Source: Bacillota bacterium
GTDB taxonomy: Bacteria > Bacillota > Clostridia > Acetivibrionales > DTU013
Direction: 5' to 3'
DNA: 41,986 bases
Assembly (NCBI GenBank): GCA_023411715.1
Contig: JAEYOM010000180.1
Span: 1 to 41,986 of the forward strand
Below are positions 23,121-30,673 of the stretch, in pieces (position 1 is the first letter of the stretch; each line of letters begins with the position of its first letter). Position numbers and translations under genes: made by a program. Below the pieces are notes generated by a model. It searched no databases and was not told where the DNA came from. It worked only from the letters and a program-made list of their open reading frames with translations.

Positions 23121-24455
23121 ATGCCGAATTATACTACGGAAGATATCATAAGGATGGTAAATGAACAGGATGTTCAATTCATAAGGCTGCAGTTCACCGA
23201 TATTTTCGGTACGCTTAAGAACGTAGCGATTACTGCAGGCCAGCTTGAGAAGGCCCTGGACAACAAATGCATGTTTGACGGCTCATCCATAGAGGGCTTT
23301 GTTAGGATAGAGGAATCCGACATGTACTTAAGGCCAGACATAAATTCCTTTGTAGTATTTCCATGGAGACCGCAGACCGGTAAAGTAGCCAGGATGATAT
23401 GCGACGTATATAACCCTGACGGAACACCTTTCGAGGGCGACCCGAGATATATACTCAAGCGGACTTTGGAAAAGGCTGAAAAGATGGGTTTCGATACATT
23501 CAATGTTGGACCGGAGTGTGAATTCTTCCTGTTCCTCACCGATTCCGAAGGCAACCCGACAACTGTAACCCACGACAATGGCGGATATTTCGATCTGGGT
23601 CCCGTAGACCTGGGAGAGAATGCCAGAAGGGATATGTGCCTTGCGCTCGAAGAAATGGGCTTTGAGGTGGAGGCGTCCCATCACGAGGTCGCGCCGGGAC
23701 AGCACGAGATAGATTTCAAGTATGCCGACGCTTTGACTTCCGCAGACGCCATACTCACTTTCAAGCTGGTCGTCAAGACCATCGCTCAGAGGCATGGCCT
23801 GCATGCTACATTCATGCCGAAACCAATATACGGTATCGCAGGCTCCGGCATGCATGTCAATACTTCACTGTGCAAAAAAGGCAAAAACATGTTCTATGAT
23901 GAAAGGGATCCGCTGCAACTGAGCCAGGATGCATATTGGTTCATCGGTGGCCTCATGAAAAACATGCGCTCGATGTCAGCTCTGACAAACCCGCTAATTA
24001 ACTCCTATAAGAGGCTTGTGGCGGGCTATGAGGCGCCTGTATATATCGCCTGGTCTGCGAGGAACAGGAGCCCGCTGATCAGAGTACCTGCAGCGCGAGG
24101 AACGGCAACTAGGCTCGAATTAAGGTGTCCGGATCCAAGCTGCAATCCGTACCTTGTGTTGGCAGCCGTTCTGGCCGCGGGACTGGATGGTATTGAGCAC
24201 AGGATTCAGCCGCCTGCGCCCTGTAACAAGAACATATTCCATATGACTGCCGAAGAAAGGCTTGCCGACAATATTGGAGAACTGCCGGGCAGCCTTGATG
24301 AGGCGCTGACGGAGATGAAGAACAGCAGCTTTATAAAGGCGGTCCTCGGCGATCATATTTTTGAAAAGTACATCGAAGCCAAAGAAGAAGAATGTAAAGA
24401 ATACAGTATGAGGATCAGCAAGTGGGAGGTCGACAGTTACCTCATGAAATATTGA
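23121..24455 (+). CDS. glnA: Glutamine synthetase, type I
   Basis: 444 residues. It has MFDGSSIEGF near residue 50, the metal/glutamate motifs VGPECEFFLF, GQHEIDFKYADA and GSGMHVN, and NRSPLIRVPAARG. It makes glutamine from glutamate, ammonia and ATP as a cytosolic dodecamer. The adenylylation-loop tyrosine of GSI-beta is absent (NIFHMTAEER there), so it belongs to the GSI-alpha class, regulated by feedback and transcription. The ATG at 23121 follows GGAGGTG by eight bases. Expression is probably set by the leader upstream. DUF951 follows after 16 bases. Confidence 0.97.
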   Translation: MPNYTTEDIIRMVNEQDVQFIRLQFTDIFGTLKNVAITAGQLEKALDNKCMFDGSSIEGFVRIEESDMYLRPDINSFVVFPWRPQTGKVARMICDVYNPDGTPFEGDPRYILKRTLEKAEKMGFDTFNVGPECEFFLFLTDSEGNPTTVTHDNGGYFDLGPVDLGENARRDMCLALEEMGFEVEASHHEVAPGQHEIDFKYADALTSADAILTFKLVVKTIAQRHGLHATFMPKPIYGIAGSGMHVNTSLCKKGKNMFYDERDPLQLSQDAYWFIGGLMKNMRSMSALTNPLINSYKRLVAGYEAPVYIAWSARNRSPLIRVPAARGTATRLELRCPDPSCNPYLVLAAVLAAGLDGIEHRIQPPAPCNKNIFHMTAEERLADNIGELPGSLDEALTEMKNSSFIKAVLGDHIFEKYIEAKEEECKEYSMRISKWEVDSYLMKY

Positions 24456-24471
24456 CGGGCGGAGATATTCT

Positions 24472-24678
24472 ATGGCTGATAAATATTGCCTTGGAGACAT
24501 AGTTGAATTCAGGAAGGACCATCCCTGCGGAAGCAAACAATGGGAGGTAATGAGGACCGGCGCGGATTTCCGTGTCAAATGCCTTGGCTGCGGGCACCAG
24601 GTAATGCTGCCCCGTCCGAAATTCGAAAAAAGCGTAAAGAAGATAATAAAATCAAACCTTCCAAACCAGGAGACCTGA
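24472..24678 (+). CDS. DUF951 family small protein
   Basis: 68 residues, with LGDIVEFRKDHPCGSKQW near the start, then VRCLGCGHQ-like VKCLGCGHQVMLPRPKFEK. It has a single CxxC plus an upstream Cys and a basic tail; this small family is widespread in Firmicutes and of unknown function, perhaps nucleic-acid binding. It starts 16 bases after glnA and shares its transcript. A terminator overlaps its stop codon. Confidence 0.88.
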   Translation: MADKYCLGDIVEFRKDHPCGSKQWEVMRTGADFRVKCLGCGHQVMLPRPKFEKSVKKIIKSNLPNQET

Positions 24679-24699
24679 CTATCCGTCGGGTCTCTTTTT
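24670..24699 (+). terminator. glnA-DUF951 intrinsic terminator
   Basis: GAGACC (24670-24675) pairs with GGTCTC (24689-24694), with inner GAC/GTC pairs, followed by five T. It starts inside the last codons of DUF951. Confidence 0.85.
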
Positions 24700-24755
24700 C
24701 AGTATCCCCTTTTTTTCGTATTCTTTCCGGTAATGTTGAAATAATAAACATACAA

Positions 24756-24799
24756 GGATGTTTAGCGCCCTTGGGGCGCGAATTTCCACTAAAACATCC
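24756..24799 (+). other. Two-tier hairpin in the htrA leader
   Basis: Outer stem GGATGTTTA (24756-24764) with TAAAACATCC (24790-24799, one bulged A), enclosing a perfect GCGCCC/GGGCGC hairpin (24765-24779). It has no T-tract, so it is not a terminator. It lies about 35 bases before htrA and could affect mRNA stability or translation. Confidence 0.5.
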
Positions 24800-24833
24800 A
24801 CAAAGGATATTACGAAAATATGAGGATGATAAG

Positions 24834-26057
24834 ATGCATAACGACAGGAAAACTTTCAGGAAAATATTGATAACTTCGCTCACCTGTTCAATTGTAGTAG
24901 GAACGCTTGTTTTCTTTGCAGCACCGCGCTATATTTCATTGAGTGAGCCTGCAGGCGACAAGCAAAGCGGCAGCACGGCGCAGCAGGTAAAGGCGGCAGA
25001 TGGTAAGACCACTGACGGTACGGATCTTGTCAAGGCACAGCAGCAATCCTTGAACGGGACCTCGATCCTGAACGAGCTGGGCCTGGCGGTCCCGGTAAGT
25101 CAGACGGTTGCGCAGAAAGCTACGTCAGGGGTAGTAGGGATAACCGTCGAAAGGGTTACACAGGACGGGGTTTTCAATAAGGACAGAGCAACGGATGTAG
25201 GAGTCGGTTCGGGCGTAGTCGTAAGCCAGGATGGGTACATTCTGACCAACAATCATGTGGCAGGCGGTAAAAGCAACAGGATCACGGTGTCGTTCCACGA
25301 CGGGAGGAACGTGGAAGGCGAAGTAGTTTGGGCGGATCCGGTGATCGATCTGGCTGTCGTTAAAGTGAACCTGACAGGTCTCACGGCTCTTACTCTCGGT
25401 GATGCAACCAAGCTTCAGGTAGGAGAGCCTGCCGTTGCGATCGGGAATCCTCTGGGCCTTGAATTCCAGCGATCTGTTACTTCAGGCATCATCAGCGCAT
25501 TGAACAGGACCATTAGTATAGAGACGGACACCGGTACCAACTACATGGAGGACCTCATACAGACGGATGCCAGCATAAACCCGGGAAACAGCGGCGGGCC
25601 GCTGTTCAATTCAAAAGGAGAAGTGATCGGCATTAATACGGTAAAGGTCGAAAGCGCTGAAGGTATGGGATTTGCCATCCCTATTAATATTGCAAAACCA
25701 ATCGTTTCAAAGCTTGTCGGCACAGGTAAATTTACAGATCCTTATCTCGGCGTGTTCGCCTATGACCGGGTAATATTTCCATATATAAACGGAGCGCCCG
25801 ACGTACCGGACGGCGTATATATCTCGAAAGTCGACAACGACGGTCCCGCATTCAAGGGAGGAATCCGACAAGGGTGCATAATAAGCCAGATAGACGGTAT
25901 TACAATAAATACGATGCTGCAGCTGAGGGAGTATCTTTATTCGAAAAGTCCAGGCGATACGATCAAGCTGACACATCTGAAAAGGGATACAAACAAATGG
26001 GAAACTGCAACAGTCGTGCTTGCCGAAAAGGCGAAGGATGGCATGATCACCAGATAA
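24834..26057 (+). CDS. HtrA/DegP-type serine protease with PDZ domain
   Basis: 407 residues. One membrane segment (ILITSLTCSIVVGTLVFFAA, about 13-32) anchors it, with the protease outside. A Gln/Ser/Thr-rich linker follows. The catalytic triad is H141 (NNHVAGG), D172 (VIDLAVV) and S253 (NPGNSGGPLF). A single C-terminal PDZ domain (about 305-400) binds exposed hydrophobic tails. It degrades or refolds damaged envelope proteins. The frame is open far upstream, but the ATG at 24834 with GAGG eight bases before it and the membrane anchor identify the true start. Monocistronic, followed by a large stem structure. Confidence 0.93.
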   Translation: MHNDRKTFRKILITSLTCSIVVGTLVFFAAPRYISLSEPAGDKQSGSTAQQVKAADGKTTDGTDLVKAQQQSLNGTSILNELGLAVPVSQTVAQKATSGVVGITVERVTQDGVFNKDRATDVGVGSGVVVSQDGYILTNNHVAGGKSNRITVSFHDGRNVEGEVVWADPVIDLAVVKVNLTGLTALTLGDATKLQVGEPAVAIGNPLGLEFQRSVTSGIISALNRTISIETDTGTNYMEDLIQTDASINPGNSGGPLFNSKGEVIGINTVKVESAEGMGFAIPINIAKPIVSKLVGTGKFTDPYLGVFAYDRVIFPYINGAPDVPDGVYISKVDNDGPAFKGGIRQGCIISQIDGITINTMLQLREYLYSKSPGDTIKLTHLKRDTNKWETATVVLAEKAKDGMITR

Positions 26058-26074
26058 GGCTCGGATAAAAAATT

Positions 26075-26189
26075 ACTTCCGCTTCTTTTATAGGGAGTGA
26101 AGCGGGCTGTTCGCAAGCTTCGCTTGCTGCTCGCCCATGCAGCCTGGTTAGTGCAGTTCCCTTTAAATGATTAGCGGAAGCTATTTTTT
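26075..26189 (+). other. Long nested stem structure ending in a T-tract
   Basis: Four stacked helices: ACTTCCGCT/AGCGGAAG (26075-26083 with 26173-26180), AGGGA/TCCCT (26092-26096, 26158-26162), GGGC/GCCC (26104-26107, 26133-26136) and GCAAGC/GCTTGC around a TTC loop (26113-26127). A symmetric 5x5 internal loop separates the inner two. Six T follow (26184-26189). It can be the htrA terminator, but its size and order suggest a structured RNA. Confidence 0.55.
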
Positions 26190-26327
26190 ACGATGCCTAA
26201 ATGCAAAAAACCGGGCGCGCGATGTATACGGGACTCATTATTCTGTCAACACTCTGGTATATGGGTCTGTTTGCCGGGCAGACGTACCCGGTGCGGACTA
26301 AACGAGTGATATACGGGAGATGTGCTG

Positions 26328-26615
26328 ATGGCGGATATAATAAAAGACAGCGCGAATTTTGAAAAAATGATGAGGCTTTACCTTAGACAGGCCAGGCTTA
26401 AGCTGGATGGAGACCTGACAGGGACAAGGGAAGCGATACGTCTGATAGCGGCTGAAAAAACCAGAAATTTCGTCGAAGCAATGGATATGGGCCTTGGCAA
26501 GGAGGAGAGGGAATTCCTTAAGCTGCTGATCATAACCAGCATGCACCAATCCTTCTGTTACGGATATGGTATCGGTAAAATAGAGGGCAATACAAAAGAC
26601 AGGGTATGTTTGTAA
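26328..26615 (+). CDS. Small helical protein of unknown function
   Basis: 95 residues, predicted all-helical: FEKMMRLYLRQARLKLDGDL, then TREAIRLIAAEKTRNFVEAMDMGL and KEEREFLKLLIITSMHQSFCYGYGIGKIEG. No known motif was recognised. Charged and hydrophobic residues alternate as in small dimeric regulators, but there is no visible helix-turn-helix. The ATG at 26328 follows GGGAGA by seven bases; a GTG two codons earlier is less likely. It sits alone between htrA and the ilv T-box. Confidence 0.65.
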   Translation: MADIIKDSANFEKMMRLYLRQARLKLDGDLTGTREAIRLIAAEKTRNFVEAMDMGLGKEEREFLKLLIITSMHQSFCYGYGIGKIEGNTKDRVCL

Positions 26616-26689
26616 AGCTGTGCAAATTATCAGCGCAAGAAAGCATAAAAAAGGACAACCTAACTGGGCAATATAAGTGAAAAATTTCC

Positions 26690-26718
26690 TTGACACTGCA
26701 TGATCATGCTGGTAGAAT
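26690..26718 (+). promoter_or_regulatory. ilv operon promoter
   Basis: TTGACA (26690-26695), 17-base spacer, TAGAAT (26713-26718), just before the T-box leader. Confidence 0.75.
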
Positions 26719-26736
26719 GTTATACAATTAATTTAA

Positions 26737-27001
26737 AGGCAGCGCAATGAAGGAAAAAAGACAGGTCCTGACGCCCAAGAGAGCCGGTGAGTGGTGCGAA
26801 CCGGTGCCAGGGATTTGTGAATGACTCGTTCCGGAGCTTTATTATTGCGATACGCATAATCGCAGTAATGACGTTGACTACGTTACAGTCAAGTACGAAA
26901 GTACTTGCCGAGGATAAGCGAAATGCTTGTCGAATCAGGGTGGTACCACGTTGGAAGTTTCCCTTCGTCCCTGCAGTGATGCAGTTGGCGAGGGGTTTTT
27001 T
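26737..27001 (+). promoter_or_regulatory. T-box riboswitch leader of ilvB
   Basis: The T-box core AGGGTGGTACCACG lies at 26937-26950 and is followed by a terminator: CCCTTCGTC with GGCGAGGGG around a CTGCA/TGCAG hairpin, then six T to 27001. Stem I contains the characteristic GCCGGTGAGTGGTGCGAACC block near 26783-26802, and its 3' side pairs GGAA/TTCC at the base. Within the specifier loop (GAATGACTCG), CTC at 26825-26827 (leucine), followed by a purine, is the best reading for this operon, but the register is not certain. Uncharged tRNA would prevent termination and switch on ilvBNC. Confidence 0.93.
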
Positions 27002-27025
27002 ATACCTTGGGAAGGGGGAGATATT

Positions 27026-28654
27026 ATGAAGATCACCGGAGCAGAGTCAATTATCAAGTCGCTCGAAATGGAGCACACAGAAGTCGTGTTCGGTTATCCC
27101 GGTGCTGCGATCTCTCCGTTTTATGACGCGCTGCTGGGAAGTTCCATCCGGCACATACTTACGAGACACGAACAGGGAGCGGCGCATGCTGCCAGCGGGT
27201 ATGCGCGTATAACAGGACGTACGGGAGTGTGTATAGCTACTTCGGGACCCGGCGCGACGAACCTGATCACGGGCATAGCAAACGCATATATGGACAGCAT
27301 ACCGATCATAGCCATTACGGGACAGGTCTCGGTCGGCATGATAGGCACGGATGCTTTCCAGGAGGCGGATATCACCGGGGCGACTGCCCCGTTCAGCAAA
27401 CATAATTATCTCGTCAAAAGGGCGGAGGACCTTCCGAGGATCATTCACGAAGCCTTCCATATAGCGTCGACAGGCCGGCCCGGGCCGGTCGTGATAGACG
27501 TGCCTGTCGACTTACAGACAAGCACTATCGAATTCAGTTATCCGGATACGATTGATATAAAGGGTTACAAGCCTACCTACAAAGGACACCCGATGCAGGT
27601 CAGAAGGGCCGCGGCCGCGTTGGAAGAGGCGGAGCGTCCTGTCATATGCGCCGGCGGGGGCGTCATTACCGCAAATGCTTCCGAAGAGCTGCGCGAACTA
27701 GCGGAAAGGCGGAATATACCCGTTACGACGACTTTGATGGGGATCGGATCCATACCTTCAGACCATCCTTTGCATTTCGGCATGATCGGGACACACGGCA
27801 ACCGGACGGCCAATTATGCGCTGCATCATGCGGACCTTGTCCTGTTCCTGGGAGCAAGAGTCGGCGACCGCGCTGTCGGGGCTGCCAGCATGCTGGCGGG
27901 CAAGGCTAAAATCGTCCATATCGATATAGATCCTGCGGAAATCGGTAAAAATATTGATACATCGATCCCGCTTGTGGGCGACGTAAGGCTTATCCTGAAA
28001 GATATGCTCGCGCTCGTGAAACCGGGCGGCAAAAAGGACTGGGCCGATACCATGACCGAACAGAAGCGGAGGATGTCGAAGAATCCCGAGCCCAGTGCGG
28101 ACGCATCCTTTGTCAGTCCCAAATATTTGCTTTCGATATTGTCCGCATACCTGCCTGAGAATGCCATAATAGCTACAGAAGTGGGACAGAACCAGATATG
28201 GACTGCAAATAATTACTGCTTCATGGGACCCAAAACCTTCATATCGTCCGGCGGCCTAGGCACGATGGGCTATGGCCTGCCTGCCGCGATCGGCGCAAAG
28301 CTGGGAAGGCCCGAGACGCCGGTTATCGTCATCAGCGGCGACGGAAGTTTTCAGATGTCCATGCAGGAACTCGGTACCATGAGACAATACGGCATAGACG
28401 TGAAAATAATTCTTTTCAACAATTGCCGTCTGGGCATGGTACGCGAACTTCAGCTGTCCAAACACGGCGGCCGCTATTCGCAGGTATGCCTGGACAGCAA
28501 TCCGGATTTTGTCAAACTTGTATCGGCATACGGCTTCAAAGGCGAGAGGATCACCTGTGACGCCATGATCAGACCGGCGCTTGCACGGCTGGCTTCATCG
28601 GATGGACCTTACCTACTCGAATGTTCTGTGGATCCCATGGAATCTACACTGTAA
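27026..28654 (+). CDS. ilvB: Acetolactate synthase large subunit
   Basis: 542 residues. The N-terminal domain has GYPGAAISPFYDAL and the activating glutamate in TRHEQGAAHAASGYAR; the thiamine diphosphate motif GDGSFQMSMQELGT leads to NNCRLGM near residue 470. It condenses two pyruvates (or pyruvate and 2-oxobutyrate), the first common step for valine, leucine and isoleucine. The frame continues upstream through the T-box, but the ATG at 27026 after GGGGGAG is the start. It is the first gene of ilvBNC. Confidence 0.96.
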   Translation: MKITGAESIIKSLEMEHTEVVFGYPGAAISPFYDALLGSSIRHILTRHEQGAAHAASGYARITGRTGVCIATSGPGATNLITGIANAYMDSIPIIAITGQVSVGMIGTDAFQEADITGATAPFSKHNYLVKRAEDLPRIIHEAFHIASTGRPGPVVIDVPVDLQTSTIEFSYPDTIDIKGYKPTYKGHPMQVRRAAAALEEAERPVICAGGGVITANASEELRELAERRNIPVTTTLMGIGSIPSDHPLHFGMIGTHGNRTANYALHHADLVLFLGARVGDRAVGAASMLAGKAKIVHIDIDPAEIGKNIDTSIPLVGDVRLILKDMLALVKPGGKKDWADTMTEQKRRMSKNPEPSADASFVSPKYLLSILSAYLPENAIIATEVGQNQIWTANNYCFMGPKTFISSGGLGTMGYGLPAAIGAKLGRPETPVIVISGDGSFQMSMQELGTMRQYGIDVKIILFNNCRLGMVRELQLSKHGGRYSQVCLDSNPDFVKLVSAYGFKGERITCDAMIRPALARLASSDGPYLLECSVDPMESTL

Positions 28655-28751
28655 ATAGATAATTTTTATTGCGAATGCAAAGATATGAATGGCATATAAG
28701 GCCGACGCATATGCGTTCAGTTTTAGGTAAATCAGAAAGGGGTTGGGGGAT

Positions 28752-29264
28752 ATGGCCAAACACACATTATCGGTACTGGTCGAGAATCATGCAGGCGTAC
28801 TCTCAAGGGTATCGGGACTCTTCAGCCGCAGGGGCTTCAACATCGACAGCTTAGCCGTAGGCGTAACGGAGAATCCCGAAATTTCGAGGATGACGATTGT
28901 GGTGGACGGTGACGAATATACGGTCGAGCAGGTAAGTAAGCAGCTTAACAAGCTTATTGACGTAATAAAGCTGAAAAGGCTCGACCAATCCGAATCCGTC
29001 TCACGGGAGCTGGCTCTTATAAAGGTTGCGGCCAATACTGCCACAAGGAGCGAGATCGTACAGATAGTGGAGATTTTCAGGGCCAAGATAGTCGACGTTT
29101 CAAAAACGACTCTGACGATCGAGGCTGCAGGCGGGAGCGACAAGGTCGCGGCGCTGGAGGATATGCTAAAGCAGTTCGGCATCAAGGAAATTGTGAGAAC
29201 GGGTACTATTGCTATCGAAAGAGGCAATCGAATCATAAAGGTAACCAATAACGAGGAGGAATAA
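28752..29264 (+). CDS. ilvN: Acetolactate synthase small (regulatory) subunit
   Basis: 170 residues. The N-terminal ACT domain begins HTLSVLVENHAGVLSRVSGL and continues GFNIDSLAVGVTENPEISRM, the valine feedback site of the family. The C-terminal half also matches the family. It activates IlvB and makes it valine-sensitive. The ATG at 28752 lies close behind a GGGGG run. The 97 bases before it hold no terminator, so it is co-transcribed with ilvB. ilvC starts five bases after the stop. Confidence 0.95.
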   Translation: MAKHTLSVLVENHAGVLSRVSGLFSRRGFNIDSLAVGVTENPEISRMTIVVDGDEYTVEQVSKQLNKLIDVIKLKRLDQSESVSRELALIKVAANTATRSEIVQIVEIFRAKIVDVSKTTLTIEAAGGSDKVAALEDMLKQFGIKEIVRTGTIAIERGNRIIKVTNNEEE

Positions 29265-29268
29265 AGCT

Positions 29269-30264
29269 ATGGCAAAAATGTACTATGACAAAGATTGCAG
29301 AATGGATCTGCTTAAAGGCAAAACTGTTGCCATTATCGGCTATGGAAGCCAGGGGCATGCGCATGCACAGAATCTCAAGGAAAGCGGAGTCAACGTGGTA
29401 GTAGGGCTCAGACCGGACTCGGAAAAGAGAAGGCAGGCGGAGACAGACGGGATCAAGGTGCTCGATACCGCTGAGGCAGCAAAGGCCGGCGATGTCATAA
29501 TGATGCTCACACCGGACGAGACCCAGGCGGACATCTACAGGCAAAGCGTTGCGCCAAATCTGAAGGAAGGCGACATACTCGCATTTGCTCACGGTTTCAA
29601 CATCCACTTCAACCAGATAAAGCCCCCGAAGGACATAGACGTTATCATGATAGCACCCAAGGGTCCAGGACATACCGTAAGAAGCCAGTATAAGGAAGGC
29701 AGGGGCGTGCCTTCGCTGATAGCGGTTTACCAGAATGCATCGGGGATGGCGAGGGAATACGCGCTTGCATATGCTTCAGGCATAGGGGCCGGAAGGGCCG
29801 GTATACTTGAGACAACGTTCAGGGAAGAGACCGAGACCGATCTCTTTGGAGAACAGGCTGTACTTTGCGGCGGCGTTACGGAACTGATGAAGGCAGGCTT
29901 CGAGACACTGGTACAGGCAGGTTACCAGCCTGAGATCGCCTACTTTGAATGCATCCACGAAATGAAACTCATCGTGGACCTGATCAACCAGGGCGGATAC
30001 GCCTATATGAGGTATTCGATCAGCGATACTGCGGAATATGGCGATTACATGGTAGGAAAGCGCATAATCACGGAAGAGACAAGGAAGGAAATGAAAAAGG
30101 TACTTTCCGAGATACAGAACGGGACCTTCGCATCCAAGTGGATACAGGAAAACAGGGCCGGAGGCAGAGCGGAATTCCTTGCGACGAGGCAGCGCGAATC
30201 CGAGCATCAGCTTGAGAAGGTCGGTACGGAACTCAGGAAGATGATGAGCTGGCTGAAAAAATAA
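29269..30264 (+). CDS. ilvC: Ketol-acid reductoisomerase
   Basis: 331 residues, a class I (short) enzyme. The nucleotide fold has GYGSQGHAHAQNL (24-36); the cofactor-specificity loop is GLRPDSEKR (46-54), with an aspartate where NADPH-specific enzymes usually have Gly or Lys. The knotted C-terminal domain contains the metal-site motifs, such as DLFGEQAVLCGG and ECIHEMKLIVDLI. It isomerises and reduces acetolactate or acetohydroxybutyrate. It is the last gene of the ilv operon; a large hairpin region follows. Confidence 0.96.
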   Translation: MAKMYYDKDCRMDLLKGKTVAIIGYGSQGHAHAQNLKESGVNVVVGLRPDSEKRRQAETDGIKVLDTAEAAKAGDVIMMLTPDETQADIYRQSVAPNLKEGDILAFAHGFNIHFNQIKPPKDIDVIMIAPKGPGHTVRSQYKEGRGVPSLIAVYQNASGMAREYALAYASGIGAGRAGILETTFREETETDLFGEQAVLCGGVTELMKAGFETLVQAGYQPEIAYFECIHEMKLIVDLINQGGYAYMRYSISDTAEYGDYMVGKRIITEETRKEMKKVLSEIQNGTFASKWIQENRAGGRAEFLATRQRESEHQLEKVGTELRKMMSWLKK

Positions 30265-30285
30265 AGGGAAACAGGTTTATGGTCG

Positions 30286-30423
30286 GTGGGAGGCATGTTC
30301 CAGATTCATTTTAATAGCATCGGAAAGATGCCTCGGGGTCGACGCTCCCGGGAAGGGCTTACGGCGCTTTCCTCGGAAGTATTGCAGGGGGTCGGTAAAA
30401 TGAATCTTTCACATACCTCCCCC
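30286..30423 (+). other. Large imperfect hairpin downstream of ilvC
   Basis: AGATTCATTTTA (30302-30313) is perfectly complementary to TAAAATGAATCT (30396-30407), and GGGAGG (30288-30293) to CCTCCC (30416-30421). The 82-base interior holds a GCATC/GATGC hairpin (30317-30331) and a GC-rich section near 30335-30375. No T-run follows, so it is not a normal terminator. It could be a structured RNA, an attenuator or a small palindromic repeat element. Confidence 0.55.
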
Positions 30424-30492
30424 CAACCTTATCAGTGAACCGATAGATAAAGTATTTTTATAACAGCCAGGTAGAGGTAAAAAATAGAAAAA

Positions 30493-30594
30493 GGCGGGGG
30501 CTTACCGCCGGATACTTATAACGATGCGGGCATATCACCCGCCTCGTTGAAACGCAGCAGGGGTAAGGAAATTTCTACAACCGAAAAATTTCCT
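30493..30594 (+). other. Three consecutive hairpins in the leuA leader
   Basis: GGCGG/CCGCC (30493-30509); AACGA-t-GCGGG with CCCGC-c-TCGTT (30520-30548); AGGAAATTT/AAATTTCCT with an 11-base loop (30566-30594). No T-box core and no recognised riboswitch signature is present. With the hairpin before it, this fills the 409-base gap between ilvC and leuA. A promoter could not be placed with confidence. Confidence 0.5.
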
Positions 30595-30673
30595 ATTGAA
30601 CCGATGCGTTACAAATATGAGGGATGGCCGGTTTTGAGGAAACCAGCGGGAGGTATAGAAGGAGGTATGTCAC

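Noticed and set aside
24540..24833. Upstream extension of the HtrA reading frame.
   Set aside because: It overlaps DUF951 and the terminator; the membrane anchor and ribosome site fix the start at 24834.
26927..27025. Upstream extension of the IlvB reading frame.
   Set aside because: It runs through the T-box and terminator; the true start is the ATG at 27026.
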